Positions 1-7,527 of a stretch of 34,697 bases of DNA are shown here, one piece after another (within the stretch, counting starts at the first letter, position 1; every line of letters begins with the position of its first letter). Below the pieces are notes generated by a model, which saw only the letters and a program-made list of their open reading frames with translations, made no database searches and was not told where the DNA came from. A program made the position numbers and the translations under genes. Origin of the DNA: an uncultured Clostridia bacterium (GTDB taxonomy: Bacteria; Bacillota; Clostridia; TANB77; CAG-508); contig CANQLH010000022.1 in NCBI GenBank assembly GCA_947624655.1, positions 1 to 34,697 on the forward strand, given 5' to 3'.

Positions 1-50
1 ATTTTTAATTATTTTTATATCTATTTTTGTAATTTACAAAATCTAATCAT

Positions 51-122
51 TCAACAGTCTGGTGTGTGTGTGTGTGTGTGTACAGCCCCAAGGCTTTTAG
101 CTTCTTTGTTATTTGTTTTCAT
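51..122 (-). CDS. Small leader ORF with CA microsatellite, copy 1
   Basis: I do not recognise this 23-codon ORF. It begins MKTNNKEAKSLGAV, runs into three His-Thr pairs encoded by a (CA)10 tract, then reads PDC and stops at TGA. An AGAGGAAG ribosome binding site lies about 8 nt before the ATG, and a perfect promoter lies about 50 nt upstream. The first 14 codons are identical to the copy at 3182-3283. Because the microsatellite is inside the reading frame, tract changes would alter the C-terminus. Whatever it leads into lies beyond the left edge; by analogy with copy 2 this could be another prepilin/C-type-lectin gene. It may be a leader peptide, or not translated at all. Confidence 0.4.
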   Translation of the reverse strand: MKTNNKEAKSLGAVHTHTHTPDC

Positions 123-206
123 TTTTTTCTTCCTCTTTTGAGTTTATTTTATACTTTTCCTAAGTATGTGCTTATTATATATTTGTGCTTTTCCTTTGTC
201 AATGGA
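62..206 (-). repeat. Promoter-leader cassette, copy 1, with (GT)10
   Basis: About 125 bp is nearly identical to 3243-3364, from the end of the GT tract to the -35 box, with only a few substitutions. The GT tract is 10 units here and 19 units in copy 2. A diverged third copy at 24927-25049 precedes the LPXTG surface-protein gene. The shared content is a promoter, a 5' untranslated leader and the start of the small ORF, all reading leftward. Confidence 0.85.
174..202 (-). promoter_or_regulatory. Sigma-A type promoter, perfect consensus
   Basis: Reading leftward, TTGACA (197-202), a 17-nt spacer and TATAAT (174-179) form a perfect consensus promoter. The spacer is conserved with the copies at 3335 and 25021. 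It would drive the small ORF at 51-122 and anything beyond the window edge. Confidence 0.85.
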
Positions 207-256
207 TTTCTTAAAAAATTATGCTTTTTTTTTACATTTGTGTTACTAATGTTTTA

Positions 257-763
257 TTATTTTTTGTCTCCATATTCTAAGCATTTTTCTTCTAATAATT
301 TGAAATTGCAAGATATTGTTTTCAGGAAATTATTTTTAGTATTCGTAATCAAAGTATACATTTTAGCTGCCCTTTTATATATTTGTTCCTTATTAGAGTT
401 AACATATCTATATTCTGCTGAAATTAAATTTTTATAATTTTCATCTTGTTTTTTATATTCTAATAATCTTGTTACATTTGTATTTGGAGGGACGGGTATC
501 ATTGCTGAAAATTTTATTATTGCAAGAGGATTGTTTTTTCTGTCATAAACAAAGAAAAAACTCGGATTATTTTTATATTTCCTATAATGTTCTTTATATG
601 AGTATAATGGTACAAAATAATCATATTGCTCAATTTTTAATACTATTCCTAAATAAGGTCTACTATGCCCTATTTCTTCTTTATTATAGCTTACGTGTTG
701 TTCAAATTTGCTTAGAAATTTAATATAGTTTTTATCAATTGTGTAAAATAATAATTCGTCCAT
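257..763 (-). CDS. toxN: ToxN/AbiQ-family type III toxin endoribonuclease
   Basis: This is a 168-residue protein of the ToxN/AbiQ family. Known members are endoribonucleases of type III toxin-antitoxin systems, held inactive by a repeated pseudoknot RNA, and several abort phage infection. Family-like stretches are the N-terminal FYTIDKNYIKFL, the core YLGIVLKIEQYDYFVPL, the central IKFSAMIPVP and the C-terminal CNFKLLEEKCLEYG; the length matches the family. The AAGGGAAGAAG ribosome binding site lies just before the ATG. Directly upstream, in the canonical order, are a promoter, two to three antitoxin repeats and an attenuating hairpin. Expression is probably limited by read-through of that hairpin. 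The identification is strong; the phage-defence role is inferred from the family. Confidence 0.9.
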   Translation of the reverse strand: MDELLFYTIDKNYIKFLSKFEQHVSYNKEEIGHSRPYLGIVLKIEQYDYFVPLYSYKEHYRKYKNNPSFFFVYDRKNNPLAIIKFSAMIPVPPNTNVTRLLEYKKQDENYKNLISAEYRYVNSNKEQIYKRAAKMYTLITNTKNNFLKTISCNFKLLEEKCLEYGDKK

Positions 764-778
764 TCTTCTTCCCTTCTC

Positions 779-814
779 AAAAATATAAGAGGGTACATTT
801 TTATTTATGTACCC
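779..814 (-). terminator. Attenuator between ToxI repeats and toxN
   Basis: On the minus strand GGGTACAT pairs with ATGTACCC around a 8-nt AT loop (791-814) and is followed by a T-rich stretch ending in TTTTT. It sits between the antitoxin repeats and toxN, where type III systems carry a terminator that sets the RNA:toxin ratio. Confidence 0.8.
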
Positions 815-928
815 CCTATTTATAACTGCTTATTTATAAGGCTTAAGCATTACCTAATTTCAAATCAGTTCATTTATTAGGTCTGAACTTTACCTAATTT
901 CAAATCGTTCTTTTTTAGGTAAGAACTT
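811..928 (-). ncRNA. toxI: ToxI antitoxin RNA, two full and one diverged repeat
   Basis: Tandem units of 38 nt (891-928) and 40 nt (851-890) are followed by a diverged unit (about 811-850). Each can form an H-type pseudoknot. In unit 1 GTTCTT pairs with AAGAAC and ACCTAA pairs with TTAGGT. In unit 2 GTTCA pairs with TGAAC with the same second stem. In unit 3 GCTTA pairs with TAAGC. The first stem therefore changes by compensating substitutions. Type III antitoxins are short tandem pseudoknots cut from a precursor by the toxin, which fits this arrangement. Confidence 0.88.
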
Positions 929-966
929 CCTATTAGTAATCTAATGATTACTCTTCTAGTATATTT

Positions 967-996
967 ATTATACTACTTTTTTATTCTATATGTCAA
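967..996 (-). promoter_or_regulatory. Promoter of toxIN
   Basis: Reading leftward, TTGACA (991-996), an 18-nt spacer and TATAAT (967-972) lie about 40 nt before the first ToxI repeat. A strong promoter in front of the repeats is standard for type III toxin-antitoxin loci. Confidence 0.8.
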
Positions 997-1070
997 TAAT
1001 TTCGCTATATATTTTATTATTCGTATTTTGTCTACTAGCTAAGCATTTTTACAATGTCTATTTCACATAA

Positions 1071-1142
1071 GTCGAGTAGAATTAGACATTGCTGTCTAAA
1101 GCCCTCTCAAAACCGTACTTGTCCTATTAAGACATACGGCTT
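1071..1142 (-). mobile_element. Group II intron 3' end (domains V and VI), remnant
   Basis: On the minus strand a 34-nt segment (1109-1142) begins AAGCCGTATG and ends GTACGGTTTT. This matches the highly conserved catalytic domain V of bacterial group II introns, including the AGC triad. It is followed by a small domain VI-like hairpin, TTAGACA/TGTCTAA, and a CTACTCGAC 3' end. No intron reverse transcriptase is encoded. The 1143-1395 stretch holds no convincing gene and could be the rest of an ORF-less or deleted intron. Its 5' end is not identified, so splicing ability is unknown. Confidence 0.65.
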
Positions 1143-1395
1143 TTTGTATATCACTTTTTCTCATTGCTATTGATACTTTTTCATATCTCTTTGCAATGTT
1201 ACTTATTCTGGTGATTTCATTTGACATTTTTCTTTACTCATTTAGAAGTTATTTATGTTTCAATTAACAGACCGTGTTATACATTAGCCCCTTCTCTCTT
1301 CTTACTTTCATAAGCCTCTTCGATATTATGAGCTAATCCGACTACCTATTGTACTTTTGTAAAAGAAAAAAATTTATTGCATAAATATAACAAAG
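1143..1395. other. Non-coding interval beside the intron remnant
   Basis: I see no gene with a credible start and ribosome binding site. On the minus strand this lies just 5' of the intron domain V, so it may hold degenerate intron domains, but I could not align it to domain I or recognise an intron 5' end. Confidence 0.4.
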
Positions 1396-1451
1396 GCACA
1401 AGTATAATTGCCTGCTATTGTTTTACATAAAGTAACACTTTATACTTGTGC
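1396..1451 (-). repeat. Hairpin repeat, copy 1; terminator position
   Basis: GCACAAGTATAA at one end pairs with TTATACTTGTGC at the other, enclosing about 30 nt. About 55-70 bp of sequence recurs at 3100-3157, so the two copies flank the prepilin/C-type-lectin gene. This copy starts 8 nt past that gene's stop codon, where it could act as a transcription terminator; the U-tract is poor. Confidence 0.7.
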
Positions 1452-1458
1452 TAAAATT

Positions 1459-2910
1459 TTATTTTACATAAAGTGCAACGCGAAAACCAACGTCGACGTC
1501 GGTATGGAACGTTTCACAGGGACCAAATCGCATGCACGCTGGAGAACTATAGCTGTCACGGTTGACATTCCCACCGCGCATAACAGCGAACTCCTGGTCA
1601 TCAGAATTATGTTTTCCTGTTTCTGTCGTCCACTCATACATATTTCCTCCCATATTATATATGTTCTTTACTGCAAAATTATCATTTATTCCCGTAGGTA
1701 TTTCCAGGCTTCTAGCAAATTCGTGGTTTTCATCTATCAACTCTGCATTTTCTTCAAATAGGCCTTTTTGTACTTCTTCTAATGTTTTACTTGCCACTCC
1801 ATATGTCGTAGCTCCCTTCTGATACAAGGTTGCTAATATCCATCCATCTGGACCAGGTCCGTGTTCCACGCTATATATATGCTCTGCATATCTTCCATTA
1901 TATGCCCCTGTTGCGTCCTTATAATTTCCTTTTCCTGTGCTGTTAGTTACGTATTCCTTTGTGTCAACGGTAGATTCAAACCACTTCATTACAGTGTCCC
2001 ATGCATAACTATCTACTAAGTAGCTGTCTACATCACTATTTTCTTTATACATATTTTTTGATACTTCTTTTGCATTTTCTTGGCTTATATAATTCCACGA
2101 AAAATATCCTGCCTTACTTACTGGTTTTAATTCAGTATCTCCCTCATTTGTTACATTTCTTTCAGTTTCCTTAGTATATTGTGCATTATCTGTTTCTGGA
2201 TAAAAGCTTGCATTTTCTGGTATTCCTGCTTCATATCTTCCTATCCAAAATCCTCCATATTGCTTTACACTTGCTTCTCCATATTCTTTTGCTTCATTAT
2301 CTGTCCAATCCTTGTATGCTCTATAACCGTGTGTTCTCCAGCCCTTGCTATCTGCTTGCTCTGTTCCTGCATCTGCTGCTTGTCCCCCTGTATATGTGTA
2401 CTTTTCATATTTTGGATAGTTTGTCTCAGCTATCTTTTGACTTTCTTCTACATAACATGGTACCCATACAAATTGGTTTCCTTCTCTATCTTCTATTACT
2501 AGCCCATTATTTACTGCTTCTGCACTTGGGCTTTCTTCTCCAGTACCCCACTTTGCTTTATCTGTATTTATTGGTCTAAATCCTGCTGGTATCGTTGGGT
2601 TATTACTATTTCCTTGCTCTCCATTTACTGTATCTTTCTCCTCAAAGTATTCCCATTCTCCTAGTCTTCTTTTTATGTTTTTTACTACATCCTCTACATA
2701 TGTTGTTGTTTCATTTAATATTTCATTTTCCTTTGATGATGCAACTGCATAGTCTTTCGCACCTTGCACTCCCATTTGTATTATTCCTGATGTGTATGCT
2801 GTCCCTATTGTTATTGCCGCTAATATCACTAACACTATTATCGTGATTATTAGCGCCATTAACGTTATTCCTCCTTCTTGCACTATTCTTGCATTTCTTT
2901 GTTTTCTCAT
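1459..2910 (-). CDS. Prepilin-like protein with C-type-lectin/FGE-type variable C-terminus (putative DGR target)
   Basis: The likely start is the second ATG of the ORF, preceded by AGGAGG with 9-nt spacing; the first ATG at 2928 overlaps that site. The 483-residue product starts with basic residues, then EGG followed by a hydrophobic helix ITLMALIITIIVLVILAAI. This resembles a class III prepilin signal, but the usual Glu at mature position 5 is Ala. The rest is a formylglycine-generating-enzyme/C-type-lectin-like domain: FVWVPCYV, GGFWIGRYEAG, MGGNMYEWTTETG and a C-terminal VMRGG...GFRVALYVK. The last ~35 codons differ sharply from the paralog at 33163-34617 while both borders are conserved, as in DGR variable proteins. 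It is probably surface displayed with a ligand-binding tip. The retroelement link is inference, because no template repeat or reverse transcriptase is in the window. Confidence 0.8.
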   Translation of the reverse strand: MRKQRNARIVQEGGITLMALIITIIVLVILAAITIGTAYTSGIIQMGVQGAKDYAVASSKENEILNETTTYVEDVVKNIKRRLGEWEYFEEKDTVNGEQGNSNNPTIPAGFRPINTDKAKWGTGEESPSAEAVNNGLVIEDREGNQFVWVPCYVEESQKIAETNYPKYEKYTYTGGQAADAGTEQADSKGWRTHGYRAYKDWTDNEAKEYGEASVKQYGGFWIGRYEAGIPENASFYPETDNAQYTKETERNVTNEGDTELKPVSKAGYFSWNYISQENAKEVSKNMYKENSDVDSYLVDSYAWDTVMKWFESTVDTKEYVTNSTGKGNYKDATGAYNGRYAEHIYSVEHGPGPDGWILATLYQKGATTYGVASKTLEEVQKGLFEENAELIDENHEFARSLEIPTGINDNFAVKNIYNMGGNMYEWTTETGKHNSDDQEFAVMRGGNVNRDSYSSPACMRFGPCETFHTDVDVGFRVALYVK

Positions 2911-2942
2911 TTTTTCTTTCCTCCTCATTTATTTTTGTTTTA

Positions 2943-3084
2943 GCAATATCAATAATTAATTTCGAGTAACAACGCACTCGATTAACCGAAGAGCTCGCGA
3001 AGGGCGAATGGAGCAATCTACATTTAAAATTACTTTTGTAGATTTAGGCACCAAAGTTACGATGAAATTAATTATTGATATTGC
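2943..3084. repeat. Long-stem palindromic element A
   Basis: The outer arms (2943-2970 and 3056-3084) are near-perfect inverted repeats starting GCAATATCAATAATTAATTT. They enclose a core of conserved blocks (CGATTAACCG, GGGCGAATGGAG, CACCAAAG) around an inner hairpin AATCTAC/GTAGATT. Core blocks and the inner stem recur with compensating changes in element B at 3418. It lies in the 5' leader of the prepilin/C-type-lectin gene, 33 nt before its start codon. Function is unknown. Confidence 0.75.
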
Positions 3085-3099
3085 ACAAATATAACAAAA

Positions 3100-3157
3100 G
3101 CACAAGTATAATTTGCCTACTATTGCTTTACGCAAAGTAGACACTTTATACTTGTGC
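3100..3157 (-). repeat. Hairpin repeat, copy 2
   Basis: This is the second copy of the element at 1396-1451. GCACAAGTATAA pairs with TTATACTTGTGC across about 33 nt, and 'ataacaaa' before it is shared too. It lies between the small ORF at 3182-3283 and palindromic element A, inside what should be one leftward transcript from the promoter at 3335-3363. Confidence 0.7.
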
Positions 3158-3181
3158 CTATATTATCTATTTTTTTGTATT

Positions 3182-3366
<185 letters not shown>

Positions 3367-3417
3367 GTTTTTATGATTTTACATTTACTTTTGTTATGGT
3401 ATAATGCTTTTATATTA

Positions 3418-3564
3418 AGAATAGCTGAAATGATTTATTTGAAAGAGCAACGCACACGATCAACCGGAGCATAGCGCAAAAGCGAATGGAGCAGTCTACA
3501 TATATATCTTTAATTGGTAGACTGCGACACCAAAGCTCTAAAAATAAATCATTTCAGCTATTCT
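3418..3564. repeat. Long-stem palindromic element B
   Basis: Perfect 23-bp outer arms start AGAATAGCTGAAATG (3418-3440 and 3542-3564) and enclose the same core as element A: CGATCAACCGG, AGCGAATGGAG, an inner stem CAGTCTAC/GTAGACTG and CACCAAAG. The outer arm sequence is unrelated to that of element A, so arms co-vary while the core stays fixed. A 17-nt part of the right arm and flank recurs inverted near 32472. Confidence 0.78.
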
Positions 3565-3650
3565 ATTGAAACACTCCATTATCTTGTAACCTTTTTCTGT
3601 CCGATTTTATTTTCAAGCTTAAAAGTCCTGTTTCCTATATATACGAGAAG

Positions 3651-3714
3651 AAAAGAGGGTATCTTATGAACTGTTACCCTAAAAGTAATCCGTTCACTTA
3701 GCCCCCCTCTTTTT
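3651..3714 (-). terminator. Terminator after the Cys-rich small protein
   Basis: AAAAGAGGG pairs with CCCTCTTTT across a loop that contains a second pairing (TGAAC with GTTCA). On the minus strand, downstream of the small gene, it is followed by a T-rich tract. The runs on both sides suggest it can work in either direction. Confidence 0.6.
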
Positions 3715-3738
3715 AATTAAGTATTGATAGATTAATTA

Positions 3739-3912
3739 TTAATTATTGCAACATCCAAAGTTTGTAAATAATAATAAGAATATTATTAAGAAGAATAATA
3801 TTTCGCTGTTTCCTCCACAGCCACATCCTCCAAATAAACCTCCAAGTGGTCCGTTATTACAACCACATCCACAGTTTCTTTGGTCTCCATAATTTCTTTG
3901 CTCTTCTGGCAT
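3739..3912 (-). CDS. Small Cys/Gly-rich protein with hydrophobic C-terminal segment
   Basis: This 57-residue protein starts MPEEQRNYGDQRNCGCGCNN, continues with Gly and CGCG clusters, then has a membrane-type run EILFFLIIFLLLFTNFG and ends CCNN. A GGAAGG ribosome binding site lies 9 nt before the ATG and a terminator follows. Short Cys/Gly-rich proteins with one hydrophobic segment are common in spore-forming Clostridia and often associated with spores, but I cannot name a family. The tail motif GCGC-S in the Asn-rich protein at 26268-26627 is loosely similar. Confidence 0.7.
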   Translation of the reverse strand: MPEEQRNYGDQRNCGCGCNNGPLGGLFGGCGCGGNSEILFFLIIFLLLFTNFGCCNN

Positions 3913-4042
3913 TATTAATTACCTTCCTTTCCTATCAGGTTTTAAGCTTTTTAAAAGTTTCTACAATATACTATGAAAATTTATCAAAATGTGATACAAT
4001 GGATTTGAAAAAATATAAATTTAAAAATGAGGTTGTATTAAT

Positions 4043-6454
4043 TTGAGAAATGACGTTGAACTTTTATCTCCAGCTGGCGATTTTGAATGTGTAAAAGCTG
4101 CTGTACAAAATGGTGCAGATGCCATATATTTAGGTGCTTCTTCTTTTAATGCTCGTGCAAGTGCTAGAAATTTCACTTTAGATGAATTAAAAGAAGTTAT
4201 TAATTATGCTCATATACGTAATGTTAAAATACATTTAACACTTAATACTTTAATTAAAAATGATGAATTTTCTGAGGCTCTTTCTGTTGCACAAAAAGCA
4301 TATGAATTAGGTGTTGATGCAATTATTGTGCAAGATTTAGGGCTTGCAACAGTCTTAACAAATGCACTTCCAAAGCTTCCTATTCACGCAAGCACTCAAA
4401 TGACTATCCATTCTCTAGATGGTGTCAAAGCATTAGAGAATCAAGGTATTAAAAGAGTAGTTCTTGCAAGGGAACTTTCTATTCCAGAAATAGAATATAT
4501 TTGCAGAAATTCTAACATTGAAATCGAAACCTTTATACATGGTGCACTTTGTATTAGTTATTCAGGTCAATGTCTATTTTCAAGTATGGTTGGCGGAAGG
4601 TCTGCTAATCGTGGAAAGTGTGCTCAAGCTTGCCGTCTTCCTTATGAATTAATGAAAAATAATAAAATAATTGATAAAGGTCATCTTTTAAGTCCTCGTG
4701 ATTTGTGTGGATTAGATTATTTGCCTTCGTTAATTGAAGCAGGAGTTAAATCTTTTAAAATCGAAGGAAGGCTTAAATCTCCCGAATACGTTGCAACTGT
4801 TACAAGAATATATAGAAAATATATTGACTTATATTATTCTTCTAATCCGTATACTGTTAATATTAAGGATAGAAAGGATTTACTTCAAGTATTTAATCGT
4901 GGAAATTTCTCAAGTGGTCATTTTGATAAAGAGCCTAATTGTGATTTAGTTTATAAAGAAAAACAAAATAATATGGGAATATATATAGGAAATGTTGCAA
5001 ACTATAATTCTAAAAAAGGTCATGTTACTTTAAACTTAAACGATATGCTTGCACTTGGAGATTCTATTACCTTCGAGAATGAACCAGAAAGCAAATATAA
5101 AGTCTCTGAGCTTATGTTTCAAGATAAAAACATACCATTTGCTTGCGACAATGAGCTTGTAACTATCGGTAGAATGAAAGGTAATATCTCCCCAGGGGAT
5201 AAAATATATAAAATAACAAGCAAATCTTTATCTGATGATGCTAAAATTACTTTTTCTGGAAAAGAATTAAAAAAGATAAAGCTAAATTGCAAAATAATTG
5301 TAAAAAAGGATAAACCTATTTCTGTATTTATAAAACCAGACAAAGAATATGATAATTATAAAAATATATGTGTAACACTAACTTCTGATGTAATACCTAT
5401 TGAAGCTAAAAATAGTCCAATTACTAAAGAAAGAATTATTGAGCAATTTTCAAAAACAACAGATACTCCTTTCGAATTTATAAAATTTGATATAGATTTA
5501 GATGACAATTTGTATATACCAAGTTTAGCTAAAATAAATGCTTTGCGTAGAGACTCTTTAAAGAAATTAGAAGAATTAGTTTGTCTTAAATTTACAAGAG
5601 TTCCTGTTGAGATTAAGGAAAAAACATTTAGTGAAAAACCTCATCTTAAGCCGAAGATTTCTTTACTTTTAATGGAATTAAACCCTACATTTGATTATAA
5701 TTTATTAGATGATGTTGATAGAGTGTACATTCCTTTAAAATACTTTTATAATGCAAAATATAAAGAGTGCATATCTACAATTACAAATAGATTTGATACA
5801 TACATATACTTGCCACTTATAGTTAGCCCTAATTATACTAATTTGCTTAAAAATGCTATAATTAGTGGTTCGTCTTCATATAACATCGTAGGTTTTGTAT
5901 TTTCGAATATTAGCTCACTATATGACTTTAAAGATCCTGCCTATGAGAAATATGATTTTATAGCAAATTATACATTAAATGTATATAATAACTATTCTGC
6001 TTGTGAATTAGAAAGACACGGAATAGATACTATTACTTTATCTCCTGAATTAAATAGAAATGATATAAAGGAAATATGCTCTAATGTAGATAAAGAACTT
6101 ATTGTATATGGTAGAATTAGATTAATGACTACTAAATATTGTTTACTTGGTAAGACTAATATTTGCTATCCAACATGTAAAGCTAGATGTAAAGATGAAA
6201 ATAGTAAATACTATTTAAAAGATAGATTGGGACTAAAGTTTAGAATTGTACCTGATAATTTACAAACTCATACAAGTATTTATAATTCTAAAATACTTTC
6301 TATTTCTCCTAATGACTTGAATATAGATTATGCACGTATTGATATTTTGGAAGAAACTATACCAGAAATAAATAATATTATTCATACTGTTAAAGCTGGA
6401 AAACGTTTTGAAGGTGAAAATTATACAAATGGTCATATGAATAGAAATGTGTAA
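4043..6454 (+). CDS. U32 peptidase-family protein (DUF3656-containing)
   Basis: This 803-residue protein is of the U32 peptidase/collagenase-like family. Related proteins include RlhA-type factors for 23S rRNA hydroxylation, while others were described as proteases. The first ~290 residues carry the family hallmarks LLSPAGDFECVKAAV, GADAIYLG, the block GALCISYSGQCLFSS, GGRSANRGKCAQACRLPY and KIEGRLKSPEYV. The Cys residues in those blocks resemble the metal or iron-sulfur ligands of the family, and the extra ~500 residues fit the DUF3656 and C-terminal modules. A second Cys cluster (CYPTCKARC) lies near residue 710. It starts at TTG, chosen because GAGGT lies about 9 nt upstream and the domain begins immediately. 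It is monocistronic and stands before a convergent terminator. It has no in-frame CGG. Substrate is unknown. Confidence 0.85.
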   Translation: MRNDVELLSPAGDFECVKAAVQNGADAIYLGASSFNARASARNFTLDELKEVINYAHIRNVKIHLTLNTLIKNDEFSEALSVAQKAYELGVDAIIVQDLGLATVLTNALPKLPIHASTQMTIHSLDGVKALENQGIKRVVLARELSIPEIEYICRNSNIEIETFIHGALCISYSGQCLFSSMVGGRSANRGKCAQACRLPYELMKNNKIIDKGHLLSPRDLCGLDYLPSLIEAGVKSFKIEGRLKSPEYVATVTRIYRKYIDLYYSSNPYTVNIKDRKDLLQVFNRGNFSSGHFDKEPNCDLVYKEKQNNMGIYIGNVANYNSKKGHVTLNLNDMLALGDSITFENEPESKYKVSELMFQDKNIPFACDNELVTIGRMKGNISPGDKIYKITSKSLSDDAKITFSGKELKKIKLNCKIIVKKDKPISVFIKPDKEYDNYKNICVTLTSDVIPIEAKNSPITKERIIEQFSKTTDTPFEFIKFDIDLDDNLYIPSLAKINALRRDSLKKLEELVCLKFTRVPVEIKEKTFSEKPHLKPKISLLLMELNPTFDYNLLDDVDRVYIPLKYFYNAKYKECISTITNRFDTYIYLPLIVSPNYTNLLKNAIISGSSSYNIVGFVFSNISSLYDFKDPAYEKYDFIANYTLNVYNNYSACELERHGIDTITLSPELNRNDIKEICSNVDKELIVYGRIRLMTTKYCLLGKTNICYPTCKARCKDENSKYYLKDRLGLKFRIVPDNLQTHTSIYNSKILSISPNDLNIDYARIDILEETIPEINNIIHTVKAGKRFEGENYTNGHMNRNV

Positions 6455-6492
6455 AAATAATTTGTATAAAATATTTTTATTAAAGTTTATAT

Positions 6493-6534
6493 ATGGATTT
6501 TGGTGCTTCTCTCTTAGAAGAAACCAAAATCCAT
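6493..6534. terminator. Bidirectional terminator between U32 and LysM genes
   Basis: ATGGATTTTGGT pairs with ACCAAAATCCAT, with an inner GCTTC/GAAG pairing and T or A runs on both sides. It lies between two convergent genes and fits a shared rho-independent terminator. Confidence 0.8.
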
Positions 6535-6540
6535 TTTGAT

Positions 6541-6837
6541 TTAATATGTAGGAATTTCTAAAACTTGATTAACCTTTAAGCTAGAGCTTCCTAAATCATT
6601 TGTTTGTTGTATATCATAAATAATCTCTCTTATATCTTTATTCTCATAATAACAATTGTTCTCTTGCTCTGCTTTAGCTATATTCCATAAAGTATCTCCA
6701 TTTGTTACTACTACTGTTTTAGTTGTTACATCTTGATGTGAAAAAGCCCTGTCTGGTATAAGTATATTTATAAAAACTATAATTCCTATTATTATAAATA
6801 TTGCTCTTAGAAATTTTTTCTTATCTTTTATTACCAT
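6541..6837 (-). CDS. LysM protein, YneA-like putative SOS cell-division inhibitor
   Basis: This 98-residue protein has a basic start (MVIKDKKKFLR), one hydrophobic anchor (AIFIIIGIIVFINILI) and an extracellular LysM domain with TVVVTNGDTLWNIA near the start and LKVNQVLEIPTY at the end. The architecture and size match YneA-type cell-division suppressors, which are peptidoglycan-binding membrane proteins made during the SOS response of Firmicutes. Its promoter contains a LexA-like operator between the -35 and -10 boxes, which supports that role. No lexA gene is in the window. An alternative is a generic LysM cell-wall protein. Confidence 0.75.
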   Translation of the reverse strand: MVIKDKKKFLRAIFIIIGIIVFINILIPDRAFSHQDVTTKTVVVTNGDTLWNIAKAEQENNCYYENKDIREIIYDIQQTNDLGSSSLKVNQVLEIPTY

Positions 6838-6884
6838 AATTAATCTCTCCTTTTATTCGAACATCTTTTTGTTTCTATGAATGT

Positions 6885-6913
6885 ATTATATACGAACAAA
6901 AGTTTAATGTCAA
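6885..6913 (-). promoter_or_regulatory. Promoter with LexA-like operator
   Basis: Reading leftward, TTGACA (6908-6913), a 17-nt spacer and TATAAT (6885-6890) form a perfect promoter. Within the spacer, 6893-6906 reads CGAACAAAAGTTTA on the plus strand, close to the Firmicutes SOS box CGAAC-N4-GTTCG. Repressor binding here would block the promoter, consistent with DNA-damage induction of the LysM gene. Confidence 0.7.
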
Positions 6914-6959
6914 TACTTTTTTTAAAATTTTTGCAAAAAATTGTTTGCATATTGTATAA

Positions 6960-7527
6960 TTATAATAATAAAGGCTGTATCTGTTCATTTTGTAAGGCAT
7001 ATTCAATTGACTTGATTATATATTTTGGAGAAAATGCTAAAGAATTTGGCTTAGTTATTGCATTATCTTGGGTAAACGGAATAAAATATATATTTTTTCT
7101 ATTTAATAATTTACCAATATTTTCTGCATTTGTACTAAGTCCATCTTTAGCGACAATTCCTAAAAGTATTGGTCTATTGTTTCTTAGATGTGATTTAAGT
7201 GCAACTAAAACAGATGTGTCATATATGGATGATGCAAACTTAGCAATGCTATTCCCGAGAACATGGTGCTATAACCATAATATCACTATCAACTTTTTCC
7301 GCTTCTCCCATGCTATTTATCACTTTCTTGCCTGTTATATCTTCAATCTTTTTAATAAAGTCTATTGCTTTTCCATATTTTGTATCAGTTGTATATGCTC
7401 CACTAGACATAATTGGTATAACTTCTACACCATCTAAGACAAGCTTTCTAATTTCGTTTATAGTATGCTTGAATGTATAAAAAGAACTGGTTAGTCCAAA
7501 TGCTATTTTCTTACCTTTTAGCTTCAA
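6960..7527 (-). CDS. spoVFB: Dipicolinate synthase subunit B, with +1 frameshift at CGG
   Basis: This is the flavoprotein-like subunit of dipicolinate synthase, which makes the spore-core calcium chelator DPA in the mother cell. The start is a TTG preceded by AAGGAGG with 8-nt spacing. Residues include GKKIAFGLTSSFYTF, VLDGVEVIPIMS and DIMVIAPCS. The frame breaks at the in-frame CGG at 7255-7257 (TCT CGG GAA). Skipping the C gives APCSGNS and continues as IAKFASSIYDTSVLVALKS, GIVAKDGLSTNAENIG and IYFIPFTQDN to a TAA at 6960. The result is 188 residues, near the normal length. The usual partner gene spoVFA is not adjacent. Confidence 0.88.

Noticed and set aside
66-437. A 123-codon plus-strand ORF rich in Phe and Leu
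   Set aside because: It overlaps toxN and the promoter-leader cassette on the other strand and has no ribosome binding site or recognisable domain.
811-928. CRISPR array
   Set aside because: The direct repeats are adjacent without spacers, covary as pseudoknots and precede a ToxN gene; there are no cas genes.
1408-1761. A 117-codon plus-strand ORF and similar His/Leu/Cys-rich ORFs antisense to the two surface genes
   Set aside because: They mirror the coding strand of the prepilin/C-type-lectin genes and lack ribosome binding sites; the paralog region at 33886-34209 gives the same artefact.
2943-3084. Element A as an integron attC site
   Set aside because: It has a long imperfect palindrome with inner stems, but no integrase, no GTTRRRY-type recombination core and no gene cassettes.
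6877-7437. A 186-codon plus-strand ORF opposite spoVFB
   Set aside because: It is antisense to the stitched spoVFB and to its promoter region, has no ribosome binding site, and its sequence is a composition shadow of the real gene.
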